This document shows, piece after piece, positions 1 to 9,100 of a stretch of 64,000 bases of DNA (the first letter of the stretch is position 1; every line of letters begins with the position of its first letter). Location of the stretch: positions 123,381 to 187,380 of the forward strand of contig NZ_JAAFKD010000003.1 in NCBI RefSeq assembly GCF_013299165.1, written 5' to 3'. The notes under the pieces were generated by a model, which did no database searches, had not been told where the DNA came from, and saw nothing but the letters and a program-made list of their open reading frames with translations. The position numbers and the translations under genes are program-made. Origin of the DNA: Microcoleus sp. bin38.metabat.b11b12b14.051 (GTDB lineage Bacteria > Cyanobacteriota > Cyanobacteriia > Cyanobacteriales > Microcoleaceae).

Positions 1-1
1 T

Positions 2-193
2 CAATTGTATACGACTATTTTAGGGGAAAACTTTTCTGATTATTCTAATTTTAGAGCTCGCTTGTTGAAATTGGGTTTTTTGTGCGATACCGGTGTGAAG
101 GTTTCGCGCGGTGCGGGCCGCCCTGCTAGTTTGTACCGCTTTGATGCGGCGGCTTTTGCTCCTTTAAAAAATAAGCCACTGGTGTTTATCTAG
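2..193 (+). CDS. 3' end of NrtR-like Nudix transcriptional regulator (partial)
   Basis: Only the last 63 codons are in the window; the reading frame is open to the left edge, so the true start lies outside and the TTG near position 5 is not a start. The visible part looks like the C-terminal winged-helix segment of Nudix-related regulators (NrtR family): a run beginning NFRARLLKLGF is followed by the basic signature RGAGRPASLYRF and ends in KPLVFI. NrtR proteins are known to sense ADP-ribose-type NAD metabolites and to control NAD biosynthesis genes. A NAD synthetase gene two genes downstream supports that reading. Family assignment rests on the C-terminal signature only; a plain Nudix hydrolase with the same tail is possible. 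Confidence 0.62.
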   Translation, partial: QLYTTILGENFSDYSNFRARLLKLGFLCDTGVKVSRGAGRPASLYRFDAAAFAPLKNKPLVFI

Positions 194-232
194 CTGTTTC
201 TTGGATCGCCGGGCCCCTAAACAACTAGAAGC

Positions 233-252
233 CCACCACCCTAGCTTGGTGG
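233..252 (+). terminator. possible hairpin terminator after the NrtR-like gene
   Basis: CCACCA and TGGTGG can pair around an 8-base loop about 40 bases after the stop of the NrtR-like gene. There is no clear T-tract behind it, so this is a weak candidate. Confidence 0.25.
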
Positions 253-389
253 AGAGCCCAAATTTTAGGCCCCCGTTCCAGCTCTGAGATTAATCAAGGT
301 GAATAAATGTAAAATATAAAATGTAAAATCGAGGGACATTCAGGGATCAATTTAGTAATATTAGAAAATAACCTATTTAAGGAGTACCT

Positions 390-686
390 ATGATGAAAGA
401 CCCTGATGAATGTGCTAATATTCAGGAGGTTCGGGAGGAAATTGATATCATCGATCGAGAAGTTATCGATGCTTTGAGCAAAAGATTTCAATATGTCATC
501 GCAGCAGCAAGATTCAAAACAACTGAAGCTAGCGTGAGAGCACCCGATCGCTTTCATGCCATGTTGCAACAGCGGCGCGAGTGGGCGAGTGAATCTGGTT
601 TGAATCCTGATGTAGTTGAAAAACTCTACCGCGATTTGGTAAATCATTTTATTGATGAAGAATTGAAACATTACAAATCTGAGTAA
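390..686 (+). CDS. PchB-type chorismate mutase / isochorismate-pyruvate lyase family protein
   Basis: 98 aa, the usual size of the AroQ-fold helical family. The N-terminal helix has the family pattern VREEIDIIDREVIDALSKR, then KTTEASVRAPDR and an EKLYRDLVNHFIDEE-like last helix. In PchB and AroQ enzymes these helices form the intertwined dimer that binds chorismate or isochorismate; the Arg and Lys residues of helix 1 and the RAPDR loop are in the expected places. ATG at 390 is preceded by TAAGGAGT, a good ribosome binding site; a second ATG follows at once. It lies between the NrtR-like gene and nadE on the same strand. Whether the substrate is chorismate or isochorismate cannot be decided from sequence. 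Confidence 0.75.
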   Translation: MMKDPDECANIQEVREEIDIIDREVIDALSKRFQYVIAAARFKTTEASVRAPDRFHAMLQQRREWASESGLNPDVVEKLYRDLVNHFIDEELKHYKSE

Positions 687-724
687 TGTTTCAAGAAGGT
701 CAAATCTAGGAGTATACGATATTA

Positions 725-742
725 AGTCCGCGCGGGCGGACT
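725..742. promoter_or_regulatory. GC-rich inverted repeat upstream of nadE
   Basis: AGTCCGC and GCGGACT form a perfect 7-bp inverted repeat with a 4-base loop, 31 bases before the nadE start codon. It could be a short hairpin in the leader or an operator. A link to the NrtR-like regulator is only a guess from position. Confidence 0.3.
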
Positions 743-773
743 GTTAGCAAGATTTATGAGGTGACTGGGTAAT

Positions 774-2504
774 ATGAAAATTGCGATCGCACAACTCAAC
801 CCGATTATTGGTGATATCTTTGGCAACTCCAACTTAATTCTGGAGGCGGCGAAAAAAGCTGCTGTTGAGGGCGCAAATTTATTGCTAACACCGGAACTTT
901 CCTCGATCGGCTATCCGCCGCGCGATTTGTTGATCGATCCGAGTTTCATTGCAGCCGCAGGCGCACAGTTGCAGCACCTCGCCCAAGCTTTGCCGCCGCA
1001 GTTGGCTGTCATAGTTGGTACTGCCGTACCGAATCCTCATGCTGGTAAACTAGGTGGCAAATCCTTGTTTAACAGCGCTGTTTTGTTGCAACATGGCGCC
1101 GTAAAACAAGTTTTTCACAAAAGATTGTTGCCGACGTATGATGTATTTGATGAAGACAGATATTTTGAACCTGGAGAAAGCAGCAATTACTTTACTATTG
1201 GTGAATTCAAAATCGGCGTGACAATTTGTGAAGATTTGTGGAACAATGAGGAGTTTTGGGGTAAACGGAGTTACGCGGGCGATCCGGTTGCTGATTTGGC
1301 AAAATTGGGCGTAGATTTAGTGGTGAATTTGTCGGCATCGCCTTATGCTGCGGGCAAGCGGGGAGTGCGATCGGCAATGTTGCAGCACAGCGTCATTCGC
1401 TGCGGGCTACCGATTGTTTACGCTAATCAGGTAGGCGGAAATGATGATATTATTTTTGATGGCAGCAGTTTTGCGGTGAATCGAAAGGGTGATTTGATTC
1501 AGGTATTGGCTTCTTTTAAAAGTGATTTTGCGGTGGTGGAATATGACGCAGTTAAACAAGATTTAATTGGCAGCGGCGGGAACGGGCAAGATGCCGGTTG
1601 CACAACAAATTTGAGTTTTCATCCGCCTTTAGGAGATGCAGAAATTTGGGAGGCTTTGGTTTTGGGAGTGCGAGATTATGTTCGCAAGTGCGGTTTTTCT
1701 AAGGTGGTACTCGGTTTGAGTGGCGGGATAGATTCGGCTTTGGTGGCGGCGATCGCTAGTTGCGCGATCGGGCCGGAAAACGTGCTGGGAGTGCTGATGC
1801 CTTCTCCTTACAGTTCGGATCATTCGGTTAATGATGCTTTGGAATTAGCGAAAAATCTCGGAATTGCGATCGAACTATTGCCGATCGGCGATTTGATGAA
1901 AACTTACGATCGCACTCTCGCCGATTTGTTTGTCAATACCACTTTCGGGATTGCCGAAGAAAATATCCAATCGCGGATTCGCGGCAATCTGTTGATGGCA
2001 ATTTCTAACAAGTTCGGACATTTGCTGCTTTCCACTGGCAATAAATCGGAAATGTCGGTGGGGTACTGCACTCTCTACGGCGATATGAATGGCGGATTGG
2101 CGGTGATTTCCGACGTGCCAAAAACTCGCGTTTATTCGCTTTGTCGGTGGCTGAATGCTGGCGGATATGTAGGGGATGTTCCGTTGTCCTCAGAGCGTGA
2201 AGTTATTCCGGTTAATATTATTGATAAAGCGCCGAGTGCCGAACTAAAACCGGGGCAAGTTGACCAAGATTCTTTGCCTGCTTACGACGTTTTGGATGAC
2301 ATCTTGCAGCGGTTGATCGAACATCACGAATCTGTCGCAGAAACGATCGCGGCGGGACACGACGAAGCAGTGGTTAAACGTGTAGTAAAATTAGTCAGGC
2401 AAGCTGAGTTTAAACGGCGACAAGCAGCCCCGGGTTTGAAAATTAGCGATCGAGCTTTTGGTACCGGCTGGCGGATGCCGATCGCCAAATCTTCCTCTTA
2501 TTAA
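774..2504 (+). CDS. nadE: glutamine-dependent NAD+ synthetase
   Basis: 576 aa. Amidates nicotinic acid adenine dinucleotide to NAD+, using ATP and ammonia channelled from glutamine; last step of cytoplasmic NAD synthesis. The N-terminal half is a nitrilase-fold glutaminase with its Glu-Lys-Cys triad visible: E41 (TPELSSIGYPPRD), K116 (HKRLLP) and C152 (TICEDLW). The C-terminal half is the ammonia-dependent synthetase with the PP-loop SGGIDS at about 316-321 and the downstream STGNKSEMSVGYCT motif. Length and domain order match the two-domain enzyme of cyanobacteria. GAGGTG precedes the ATG by about 9 bases. Intact. Confidence 0.95.
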   Translation: MKIAIAQLNPIIGDIFGNSNLILEAAKKAAVEGANLLLTPELSSIGYPPRDLLIDPSFIAAAGAQLQHLAQALPPQLAVIVGTAVPNPHAGKLGGKSLFNSAVLLQHGAVKQVFHKRLLPTYDVFDEDRYFEPGESSNYFTIGEFKIGVTICEDLWNNEEFWGKRSYAGDPVADLAKLGVDLVVNLSASPYAAGKRGVRSAMLQHSVIRCGLPIVYANQVGGNDDIIFDGSSFAVNRKGDLIQVLASFKSDFAVVEYDAVKQDLIGSGGNGQDAGCTTNLSFHPPLGDAEIWEALVLGVRDYVRKCGFSKVVLGLSGGIDSALVAAIASCAIGPENVLGVLMPSPYSSDHSVNDALELAKNLGIAIELLPIGDLMKTYDRTLADLFVNTTFGIAEENIQSRIRGNLLMAISNKFGHLLLSTGNKSEMSVGYCTLYGDMNGGLAVISDVPKTRVYSLCRWLNAGGYVGDVPLSSEREVIPVNIIDKAPSAELKPGQVDQDSLPAYDVLDDILQRLIEHHESVAETIAAGHDEAVVKRVVKLVRQAEFKRRQAAPGLKISDRAFGTGWRMPIAKSSSY

Positions 2505-2625
2505 AGACATTAAGCTGTTGTGGGATTTGCATTTAAATTTTGGGGCTGGCAGGATGCCCACCCCACAAGAGTTTTAAGAGACAGGATTCTGAAAATTAGA
2601 TACACACCAGCTTATTAAATGCAAA

Positions 2626-3555
2626 ATGGTTGACATCAGCGGTACTTTCGGCTTCGACTTTCTCCTGGGAAGCGCCAGCAGCGATACGATCAGAGGATTG
2701 GCGGGTAATGATACTATTCAAGGTTTGGCGGGAAATGACCTGATTTTTGGCGATCGCGACAATGATTTGCTCGCCGGAAATGAAGGGGCCGATACGCTGT
2801 CTGGAGGCCAGGGAAGCGATACAATCTATGGAGGAGAGGGGGACGATTGGATTAATGGCGATCGGGGTAACGATTTGCTAATCGGCGGTGAAGGCAAAGA
2901 TATCTTGACAGGAGGCGCCGGCGATGATTTATTTGTGGTTGAAAGCACCAGGGCCGCATCTACTGTCGCCCAAGCCGATGTAATTACAGATTTTGGCAGC
3001 GGCAATGATAAAATTGTGTTGACAGATGGCATAAAATTTAGCGATTTGGATATCTCTGTTTCCGACAACCAAACAGTTATGAAAGATAAAAAATCTGGCA
3101 ATTATTTAGGAGTTGTTTTGGGAAAACCTAATCTGACTGAATCCAACTTTATATCAATGTTTAGCGGGATAGATGCGGGTCAGATTTTGCCAGTTTCTGT
3201 TAGCACGGTTTTGGGCGCGGGGGCGATCGGATTGGAAGTAGCAAAAACTCCCCAAGAACAAGCAATCGGCTTAATGTTTCGGACAGAATTACCCGACGAC
3301 AGGGGAATGTTTTTCCCGATCGCCCCCGCGCGAAACGTGCGTTTCTGGATGAGAAACGTGTTAATCGATCTTGATATGGTTTTTCTGCGGGAAGGCGTAG
3401 TGCAGGCGATAATTCCCAACGTACCGCCGTGTTTGAGCGAAACCTGCCCCAACTACGGCCCGGATGTTCCGGTAGACGGAGTGATAGAGCTCCGAGGCGG
3501 AAGGGCGGCGCAATTGGGACTCAAAGTGGGCGATCGCATTCCCAATTTACCCTAA
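2626..3555 (+). CDS. RTX-repeat protein fused to a C-terminal DUF192 domain
   Basis: 309 aa with two parts. Residues about 15-115 are RTX-type calcium-binding nonapeptide repeats (units such as GGEGDDWING and GGAGDDLF), followed by the usual RTX end segment VITDFGSGNDKIVL. Residues about 190-305 are a DUF192 domain: EVAKTPQEQAIGLMFR, the FWMRNVLIDLDMVFL core, a PPC...CPNYGP loop and a GGRAAQLGLKVGD ending. RTX proteins usually leave the cell by type I secretion, while DUF192 proteins are normally short and exported through an N-terminal signal; no signal peptide is seen here. DUF192 has no settled biochemical role. The stop is only 7 bases before the Csx3-like gene, so the two are probably co-transcribed. 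Confidence 0.85.
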   Translation: MVDISGTFGFDFLLGSASSDTIRGLAGNDTIQGLAGNDLIFGDRDNDLLAGNEGADTLSGGQGSDTIYGGEGDDWINGDRGNDLLIGGEGKDILTGGAGDDLFVVESTRAASTVAQADVITDFGSGNDKIVLTDGIKFSDLDISVSDNQTVMKDKKSGNYLGVVLGKPNLTESNFISMFSGIDAGQILPVSVSTVLGAGAIGLEVAKTPQEQAIGLMFRTELPDDRGMFFPIAPARNVRFWMRNVLIDLDMVFLREGVVQAIIPNVPPCLSETCPNYGPDVPVDGVIELRGGRAAQLGLKVGDRIPNLP

Positions 3556-3562
3556 AAGGTAT

Positions 3563-3928
3563 ATGATTCGATCGCAACATTCACCACTAGAACATCCAAT
3601 GAATCCGATTGAATTAAAAATAATCCCCAATCAAACTCAAGACGGTTTAGCTTACCAACATTTGCGGTTGCGAATTACAACTCAAGACGGTATTATCACA
3701 CCAGATGATTTACAAGGTTTAAAAATTCCCGCAGAAGTTCAATTCAGCCAAGGAGTTGTCATTGAAGGTAGAGGGGCGATTTGGCTGTACGGGTATTTAG
3801 TGCACGAATGCCATCCTGCGGCGTGGGTTGGATGTTACGATCCGCGATTAGAAGGTGCGGTGGTAGTAGCGACGCACAAGCACGAGATATCAGTTGGACA
3901 AGTATTGAAATTAAGTTTGCCGAGTTAG
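3563..3928 (+). CDS. csx3: stand-alone Csx3-like protein (CRISPR-associated family)
   Basis: 121 aa from the ATG at 3563, which has AAAAGG just upstream; a shorter start at 3599 (MNPIELK) is possible and may fit the family better. The C-terminal two thirds match Csx3: ITPDDLQGLKIP, then GRGAIWLYGYLVHECHP, AWVGCYDPRLEGAVVV and ATH. Csx3 proteins of type III CRISPR systems bind and degrade cyclic tetra-adenylate. The residues reported for the archaeal enzyme (His and Asp nine residues apart) have counterparts here in the HPAAWVGCYD stretch. Many cyanobacterial Csx3 proteins carry a C-terminal kinase-like domain; this one does not. No CRISPR array or cas gene is visible in the window. It follows the RTX-DUF192 gene by 7 bases. 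Confidence 0.75.
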   Translation: MIRSQHSPLEHPMNPIELKIIPNQTQDGLAYQHLRLRITTQDGIITPDDLQGLKIPAEVQFSQGVVIEGRGAIWLYGYLVHECHPAAWVGCYDPRLEGAVVVATHKHEISVGQVLKLSLPS

Positions 3929-4087
3929 GAAATTGGGAACATCTGTTGCGGAGCGTCAAAAGCCTTTGTCACGAGTGCGATCGTCTTGGCTCCCTGGCGG
4001 ATATAATAGTATTTATAAAAAGTCTTGCTACCAAACAATTTTCAGCCGTTTCGCTACGGGGAATATGGATACGACAGTGCCGTTTTC

Positions 4088-5782
4088 CTACGGGGAATAT
4101 GGGCTATCCTGCGGCAAATCTTCGGTAAATTCTTGCACATCAGCCAACAATGGTAACGGCGAATAACTGCAAATCTGCTCTTGACAATTCCACACTTTCA
4201 GATATTCATCAACTCCAGAAATAGCGATCGCTGCTGCATCCAAATCCCCAGCCTGACAAGCATGATAATGTGCTCTGATCAGCGGCTTAATATCCTCAAT
4301 ATCTTGCCATTCCGATTCAGGTTTGAGGGGAATGCTGATAAAATAGTGGTAAGCTTGGCGGTGTGCGGTGCGAAAGTTTTCGGGATTTTGATTCAACAAC
4401 CTATCGCCCTTTTCGCGCACTAACGGATGCAACTGGTAAGACGATCGCTGAAAATCATAATACAGCAATTGTCGGCGTTTGAGTGCGAGAATAATATTTT
4501 CTTTGAGTTCGTACTTGCTAACTTCGGGCATTTGAGCCGCAATTCCCGCAAAATCCAGCGGATATTCTGCGGTTTGATATACAGAAATTCGGCTCAAGCA
4601 AGTTCGCTCCATGTCGCTGAGACGCGCTATCATTTCATCTAGCAGACTCTCAATCGGTCGAATTAGCAACCAGTCTCTATCTTGCAAAAATTTGCTGACA
4701 TTGCCTTGATATTCGCTGTCATCGCGAATCAATGAGGCTACCAGTTGCAAGGCTTCGGGATGTCCTTGATAGCGGTGGGCAAGTTCGGTCATCTCTTCTA
4801 TTGTAGCGATTAAATTAAATGATGTCAATAGGGCAACAGCGCAATTGTTTGTGAGTCCATCGAGCGTCATTTCGCGAGTAATTGTAGGCGGCAATTCTGC
4901 TAAGGTTTCGCGGCTGATAAATATGATTTTACTTTGATGTGCTGTTTCTATAAGTAGTTTGAACAACCAAGCATATTCCGATTGGGTTTCGGAAAAATAT
5001 CCGGCGGTTTCGGCTCGCCCAAATTGCATAATCGTTTCTACTCGATCGCACACAATTAAGCATGGTTTACTTTTGAGCAATTTTAGCAGTTTTTCGATCT
5101 TTTGGAATGAGTGCACTGGGGCCGCACTTGGTGCATTTTGCTCGGAAAAGTTAGGCGTATCTACGGAGGAAAGTGCAGATAGGAGGGAATCGAGAAACCA
5201 ATCAAATTGAGGTGCTTGATTTTTGACAAATTCCAAAGATTGCCAAGCGACGGCGACAAAGGGATTGTTTTCTGTTTGAAGTTGGCGGATGAGTTGACTG
5301 ATCAGGGTTGTTTTGCCGATTCCGGGTAAGCCGACAAGGGCGATCGCAGCGATGGGAACCCCCCCCAGCCCCCCCTTGCTAAGGGGGGGAGCAGGATCAG
5401 TGATTAGGGTTTTTAAGACATGGATTTCTTTGGTGCGATCGAGCCAATTCCAGACTGGGGGTATGTTGTCGGGAAGTGCGAATGTGCGATCGGTTTGGGT
5501 GTCTAGGGCGATATCTGCGATCGAGGCGGCAAAAAGTGGTTCTGTTTTCTGAATTTTGTAGCCTTCAGCAATGTATTCCCAGTTGTTTATTTCTACCGCG
5601 TTGCAAATATTGATAAAGTTTTCTCGTCTAATTCCTTTTCTCGCCCAAAACCGCTTTAAGGTTGCTGTTGAAACTAAAGCTGCAAGACACCAAGAATCCT
5701 CAGTTTTGTTCCATTCGAGGTTGCGTCTTACCATGTCAATGATTTTCAATCCTTCTTCGGAAGCTCTGAGCAAACCTGCCAT
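4088..5782 (-). CDS. STAND/NB-ARC-like ATPase with N-terminal helical HTH-like region
   Basis: 564 aa from the ATG at 5782, preceded on the minus strand by AAAGGAGT; an ATG at 5812 lacks such a site. Residues 1-75 (RASEEGLKIIDMVRRNLEW...STATLKRFW...ENFINICNAVEI) resemble the compact helical/HTH region common at the N-terminus of cyanobacterial STAND ATPases. Walker A is GLPGIGKTT at 151-159, with a Walker-B-like KPCLIVCDR further on; the rest is winged-helix-like and helical. No sensor repeats follow, so it is a short STAND protein. A cyanobacterial repeat encodes residues about 131-142 (PPLSKGGLGG), between the N-terminal region and the P-loop. Such proteins act in signalling or defence; the target is unknown. 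Confidence 0.75.
   Translation of the reverse strand: MAGLLRASEEGLKIIDMVRRNLEWNKTEDSWCLAALVSTATLKRFWARKGIRRENFINICNAVEINNWEYIAEGYKIQKTEPLFAASIADIALDTQTDRTFALPDNIPPVWNWLDRTKEIHVLKTLITDPAPPLSKGGLGGVPIAAIALVGLPGIGKTTLISQLIRQLQTENNPFVAVAWQSLEFVKNQAPQFDWFLDSLLSALSSVDTPNFSEQNAPSAAPVHSFQKIEKLLKLLKSKPCLIVCDRVETIMQFGRAETAGYFSETQSEYAWLFKLLIETAHQSKIIFISRETLAELPPTITREMTLDGLTNNCAVALLTSFNLIATIEEMTELAHRYQGHPEALQLVASLIRDDSEYQGNVSKFLQDRDWLLIRPIESLLDEMIARLSDMERTCLSRISVYQTAEYPLDFAGIAAQMPEVSKYELKENIILALKRRQLLYYDFQRSSYQLHPLVREKGDRLLNQNPENFRTAHRQAYHYFISIPLKPESEWQDIEDIKPLIRAHYHACQAGDLDAAAIAISGVDEYLKVWNCQEQICSYSPLPLLADVQEFTEDLPQDSPYSP
5358..5392. repeat. C/G-run interspersed repeat inside the STAND ATPase gene
   Basis: A dispersed cyanobacterial repeat of the form CCCCCC-AGCC-CCCCCTTGCTAAGGGGGG, read in frame on the minus strand as PPLSKGGLGG. 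A related repeat is present three times in ureC at 60435-60550. Confidence 0.75.
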
Positions 5783-6178
5783 TTTTACTCCTTTACCATA
5801 ATTTTGCCCCAATGGAATTATAGACTACATCGGAGAGCCGAAAGATGAGCTAAATGAGCTAAATGAGCCAAATGAGCCGTTTATGCTGAGCTAAAAAGTG
5901 AGCGGTTAAACCTAGACAGATTCAGGAATCCAGAGTAACTTCAAATGATGAGTCTTTTTTGGGGGCTACAGATCTAAGTTTTAGGGTGCGGATTGGCGAT
6001 CGGGCGATTCCCTACGGGATAGCTTTGCTTCGCGGCTATTTGAGCAATGTAAAGTTTTGTTACAAAAATCGGGTGATTTGCATAAAAAGCAGATGAACGC
6101 CCTGATAGGTATATAGCAAGGTTTGCAAGGCGGGCTTTGCTGGTTTTCGCGCAACTATATTTTTGAGGAGATGGGATT
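5783..6178. promoter_or_regulatory. divergent intergenic region with four 9-bp direct repeats
   Basis: This stretch separates the minus-strand STAND gene from the plus-strand RTX hydrolase gene and should hold both promoters. At 5845-5880 there are four 9-bp direct repeats (ATGAGCTAA twice, ATGAGCCAA, ATGAGCCGT), about 63 bases upstream of the STAND start codon; such spacing can bind a regulator but may be mere slippage. Near 6003-6045 lies a dispersed repeat with the core CCCTACGGGATAGCTT that recurs at about 10409. No gene is seen. Confidence 0.45.
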
Positions 6179-9100
6179 ATGGCGAATATTACTTTAGGGC
6201 AAACGATTAGCGAAAGTTTGAGCACCACTGATACTAAAAATCCTAAAAAATTGGGTAGCTTCTCGGATGACTATACATTGAGTGGGTTTTCCAATTGGCA
6301 GCAAGTTCAGGTCAACCTCGATTCTACTGCGATTGACAGTTACCTACAACTGGTAAATGCTTCAACAGGTGCAGTGATTGCCTTTAATGACGACTCAGGT
6401 GGTAGTCGAAATTCACAACTAAGTTTTACGAAGGTTCCCGGGGTTGATTATATTCTTCGGGCTACGAGTGCTAACTCTGGTGAAATAGGAAATTATACTA
6501 TTAATACTGGGTCATTAGGGATTGCCTCATCCCTAGTTACAACCGGCGGGACTGGAGAGGTGGGGACAGTTGATCCATTAGGAAGATTTGTAAAGATAGG
6601 AACTTTTGTTAACACCATCAGTTCACCATATTACTTTGATGTTGCTTTATCTAATGACAACAAGATTTTAGGTATTGGGGGCCTTAGTTTGTCTAACCAG
6701 TTATACAGTTTAGATGCCGGCTCAGATTCATCCTCATTGATTGGCAACTTGCCTTCTGATGTGTTCATGGACGCTCTGGAATTTTTGCCTAATGGCACAC
6801 TTTACGGAGCTAGTTTCCCTAGCTCTAGTACCAATAGCTCTACATTATACACCATTAATCCCCAAGATGGGACTTTATCATCAATAGCAAACTTTCCTGT
6901 GAACGGAGATTCAGTTGTAGACATGGTATTTGATCCTGTCAATAACCGATTTTTGTTAGTTGACAGTAGTCCATCTACCTCTACCTCTACCTCTACCTTG
7001 TCTTCGGTTTCCTTAACTGGTCAATCCACTAAAATTGGTGACATTGGCTTTGGTAAACTCTATAACTTATCCTTAGAGGGAAGCACTCTTGTCGGTTTCA
7101 CAGGTGATAACAAGCGAATTATTATTGATCCAGCAACAGGAAAAGGGACTTTCGATAGAAATATTACAGGTATTAGCAACAACAGTAAGATTATTGGTGC
7201 AGCGTCTATTCCATCTGCCACTCGGACTCAAGCGCCGACTCCAACTCCAACTCCTCTAACTCCAACGCCAACTCCAACTCCAACTCCGACTCCAACCCCG
7301 GCTTTAACGACGACTGTAAGTGTGACTCCTTTCCTTGTAACAGGCAAAGTCGAGGCTAATTTTGTTGACTCAATAACCGATAAAAACATAGAAATTGCTG
7401 CCAATGCAGCACCTATACAACTGGTTCAAGAATATGATAAGCTACCCTACGGATATTTTCTCGATACTTTGATGAGCAAGACATCTCGAAATGTCAATCT
7501 TCAATTCGTTCCAGAAAGCTCAACTAAAGCAAAACAAACATGGCTCGTCATTCATGGTTTGAATGTTAGTGCTGACGACAATCCTAACTATGCAGGCGAT
7601 TTTTCTGATTTAGGAAAAGCAGTTGCTCAGGCAAATCCCGACGATCGAGTTCTACTTCTCGACTGGAAGGAAGCAGCGGCTGGGGGTAAGCTGAATGATA
7701 AAGAATTTGATCCACTTAGTCTACTTGCTCTACAAAGGCTTGGCAATTACACGGCTGCTAAGTGGATTAGACCGGTTGCTAAATGGGTAGTAAAGAATCT
7801 GAAAGAACAATTTGGAGTTGATGCGGAGTATGCCAGTAAAAATCTTAATTTAATTGGTCATAGCCTCGGTTCATTACTTAGTAATGAAATAGCTCGCATA
7901 TGGCAAGAAGAACAAACAGCAGACAAAAAAGGTATAGATCCAAATGGTAAAGGAATAGGTGTAAATACAATATTTGCCCTCGATCCGCCATCTCAAGCTA
8001 ACATTAGCGGCTTAGCACTGGGACAGCCAGGATTTGGATATGATGTAGATGGGACAACAGCAGTAATGGATTTTATATCTCCTGACTCAGGAAGTGATAA
8101 AATATATCTGCCTAACTTCAAAGAAGTATCCCGTTTTTCTAGAGCTTTTGTTGGTAAAAACAGTCTGTCTGGAAATCAAATTTTTGCAGGACAGGCAGAC
8201 GAATCATTCCAGATGAATTTTAGTGATGGTATTCGTGCAGATACAGGGGAAGAGCATCAGTGGGTTATCGAAGCATTCAAGAATTTGATTATCCAAAAAA
8301 ATGAGTTGGGAGATATTGGCAATTTAGTGAGCCTAAACTCTATTTTGAGTGATGATCTCCAAGGCAAAGAAAAAGCTTACGATAATCGCCATGCAGGAAT
8401 TCTGGCATTTGATACTCCCCAGATTAAAAGAGAAGATCTCAAAGATGATAAAGATTTGCCCAAGCCACTATTTTTGACTGTAAAAAATAAGAATGGTGGC
8501 AATGATGATGACATCGTTTACGGTACTAACGGAAAGGATACTTTAGATGGTTCCGATGGTATTTTTTCTCAAGGTAGCTCACTTTATAACGGTGCAGGCA
8601 AAGACATATTTTACGGTAAGGCAGGAAATGATAGCATTTTTGGTGGTTCTGGCGATGATACCATCTACGGCGATCAAGACAATGATACCATCTACGGCGA
8701 GCAAGACAATGACATCATTTTTGGTGGTGCAAACAATGATCTAATTTGGGGTGGAAAAGGAAATGATAAAATTGACGGAGAAGGTGGCGATGATACTCTT
8801 AATGGAGACAACAATAAGGATACATTAATTGGTGGCTCAGGTGCAGACATTCTTAATGGTTATGAGGATGACGATATACTGATTGGGGGTGCAGACAAAG
8901 ACATTCTAACAGGTGGTGATGGCAGTGATATATTTGTTTTTTCACCTGGCGAGGGTGCTACCAGTATCAATGAAGTGGATATCATTACAGACTTTGGATT
9001 TGGTAATTTCTTTGGAGGAGGAGGTGTTGACAAAATAAGCTTATCTGGTAAATTGTGGGAGAATAAAGATAACATTAAATTCTTGCCAATCTCAAGACCA

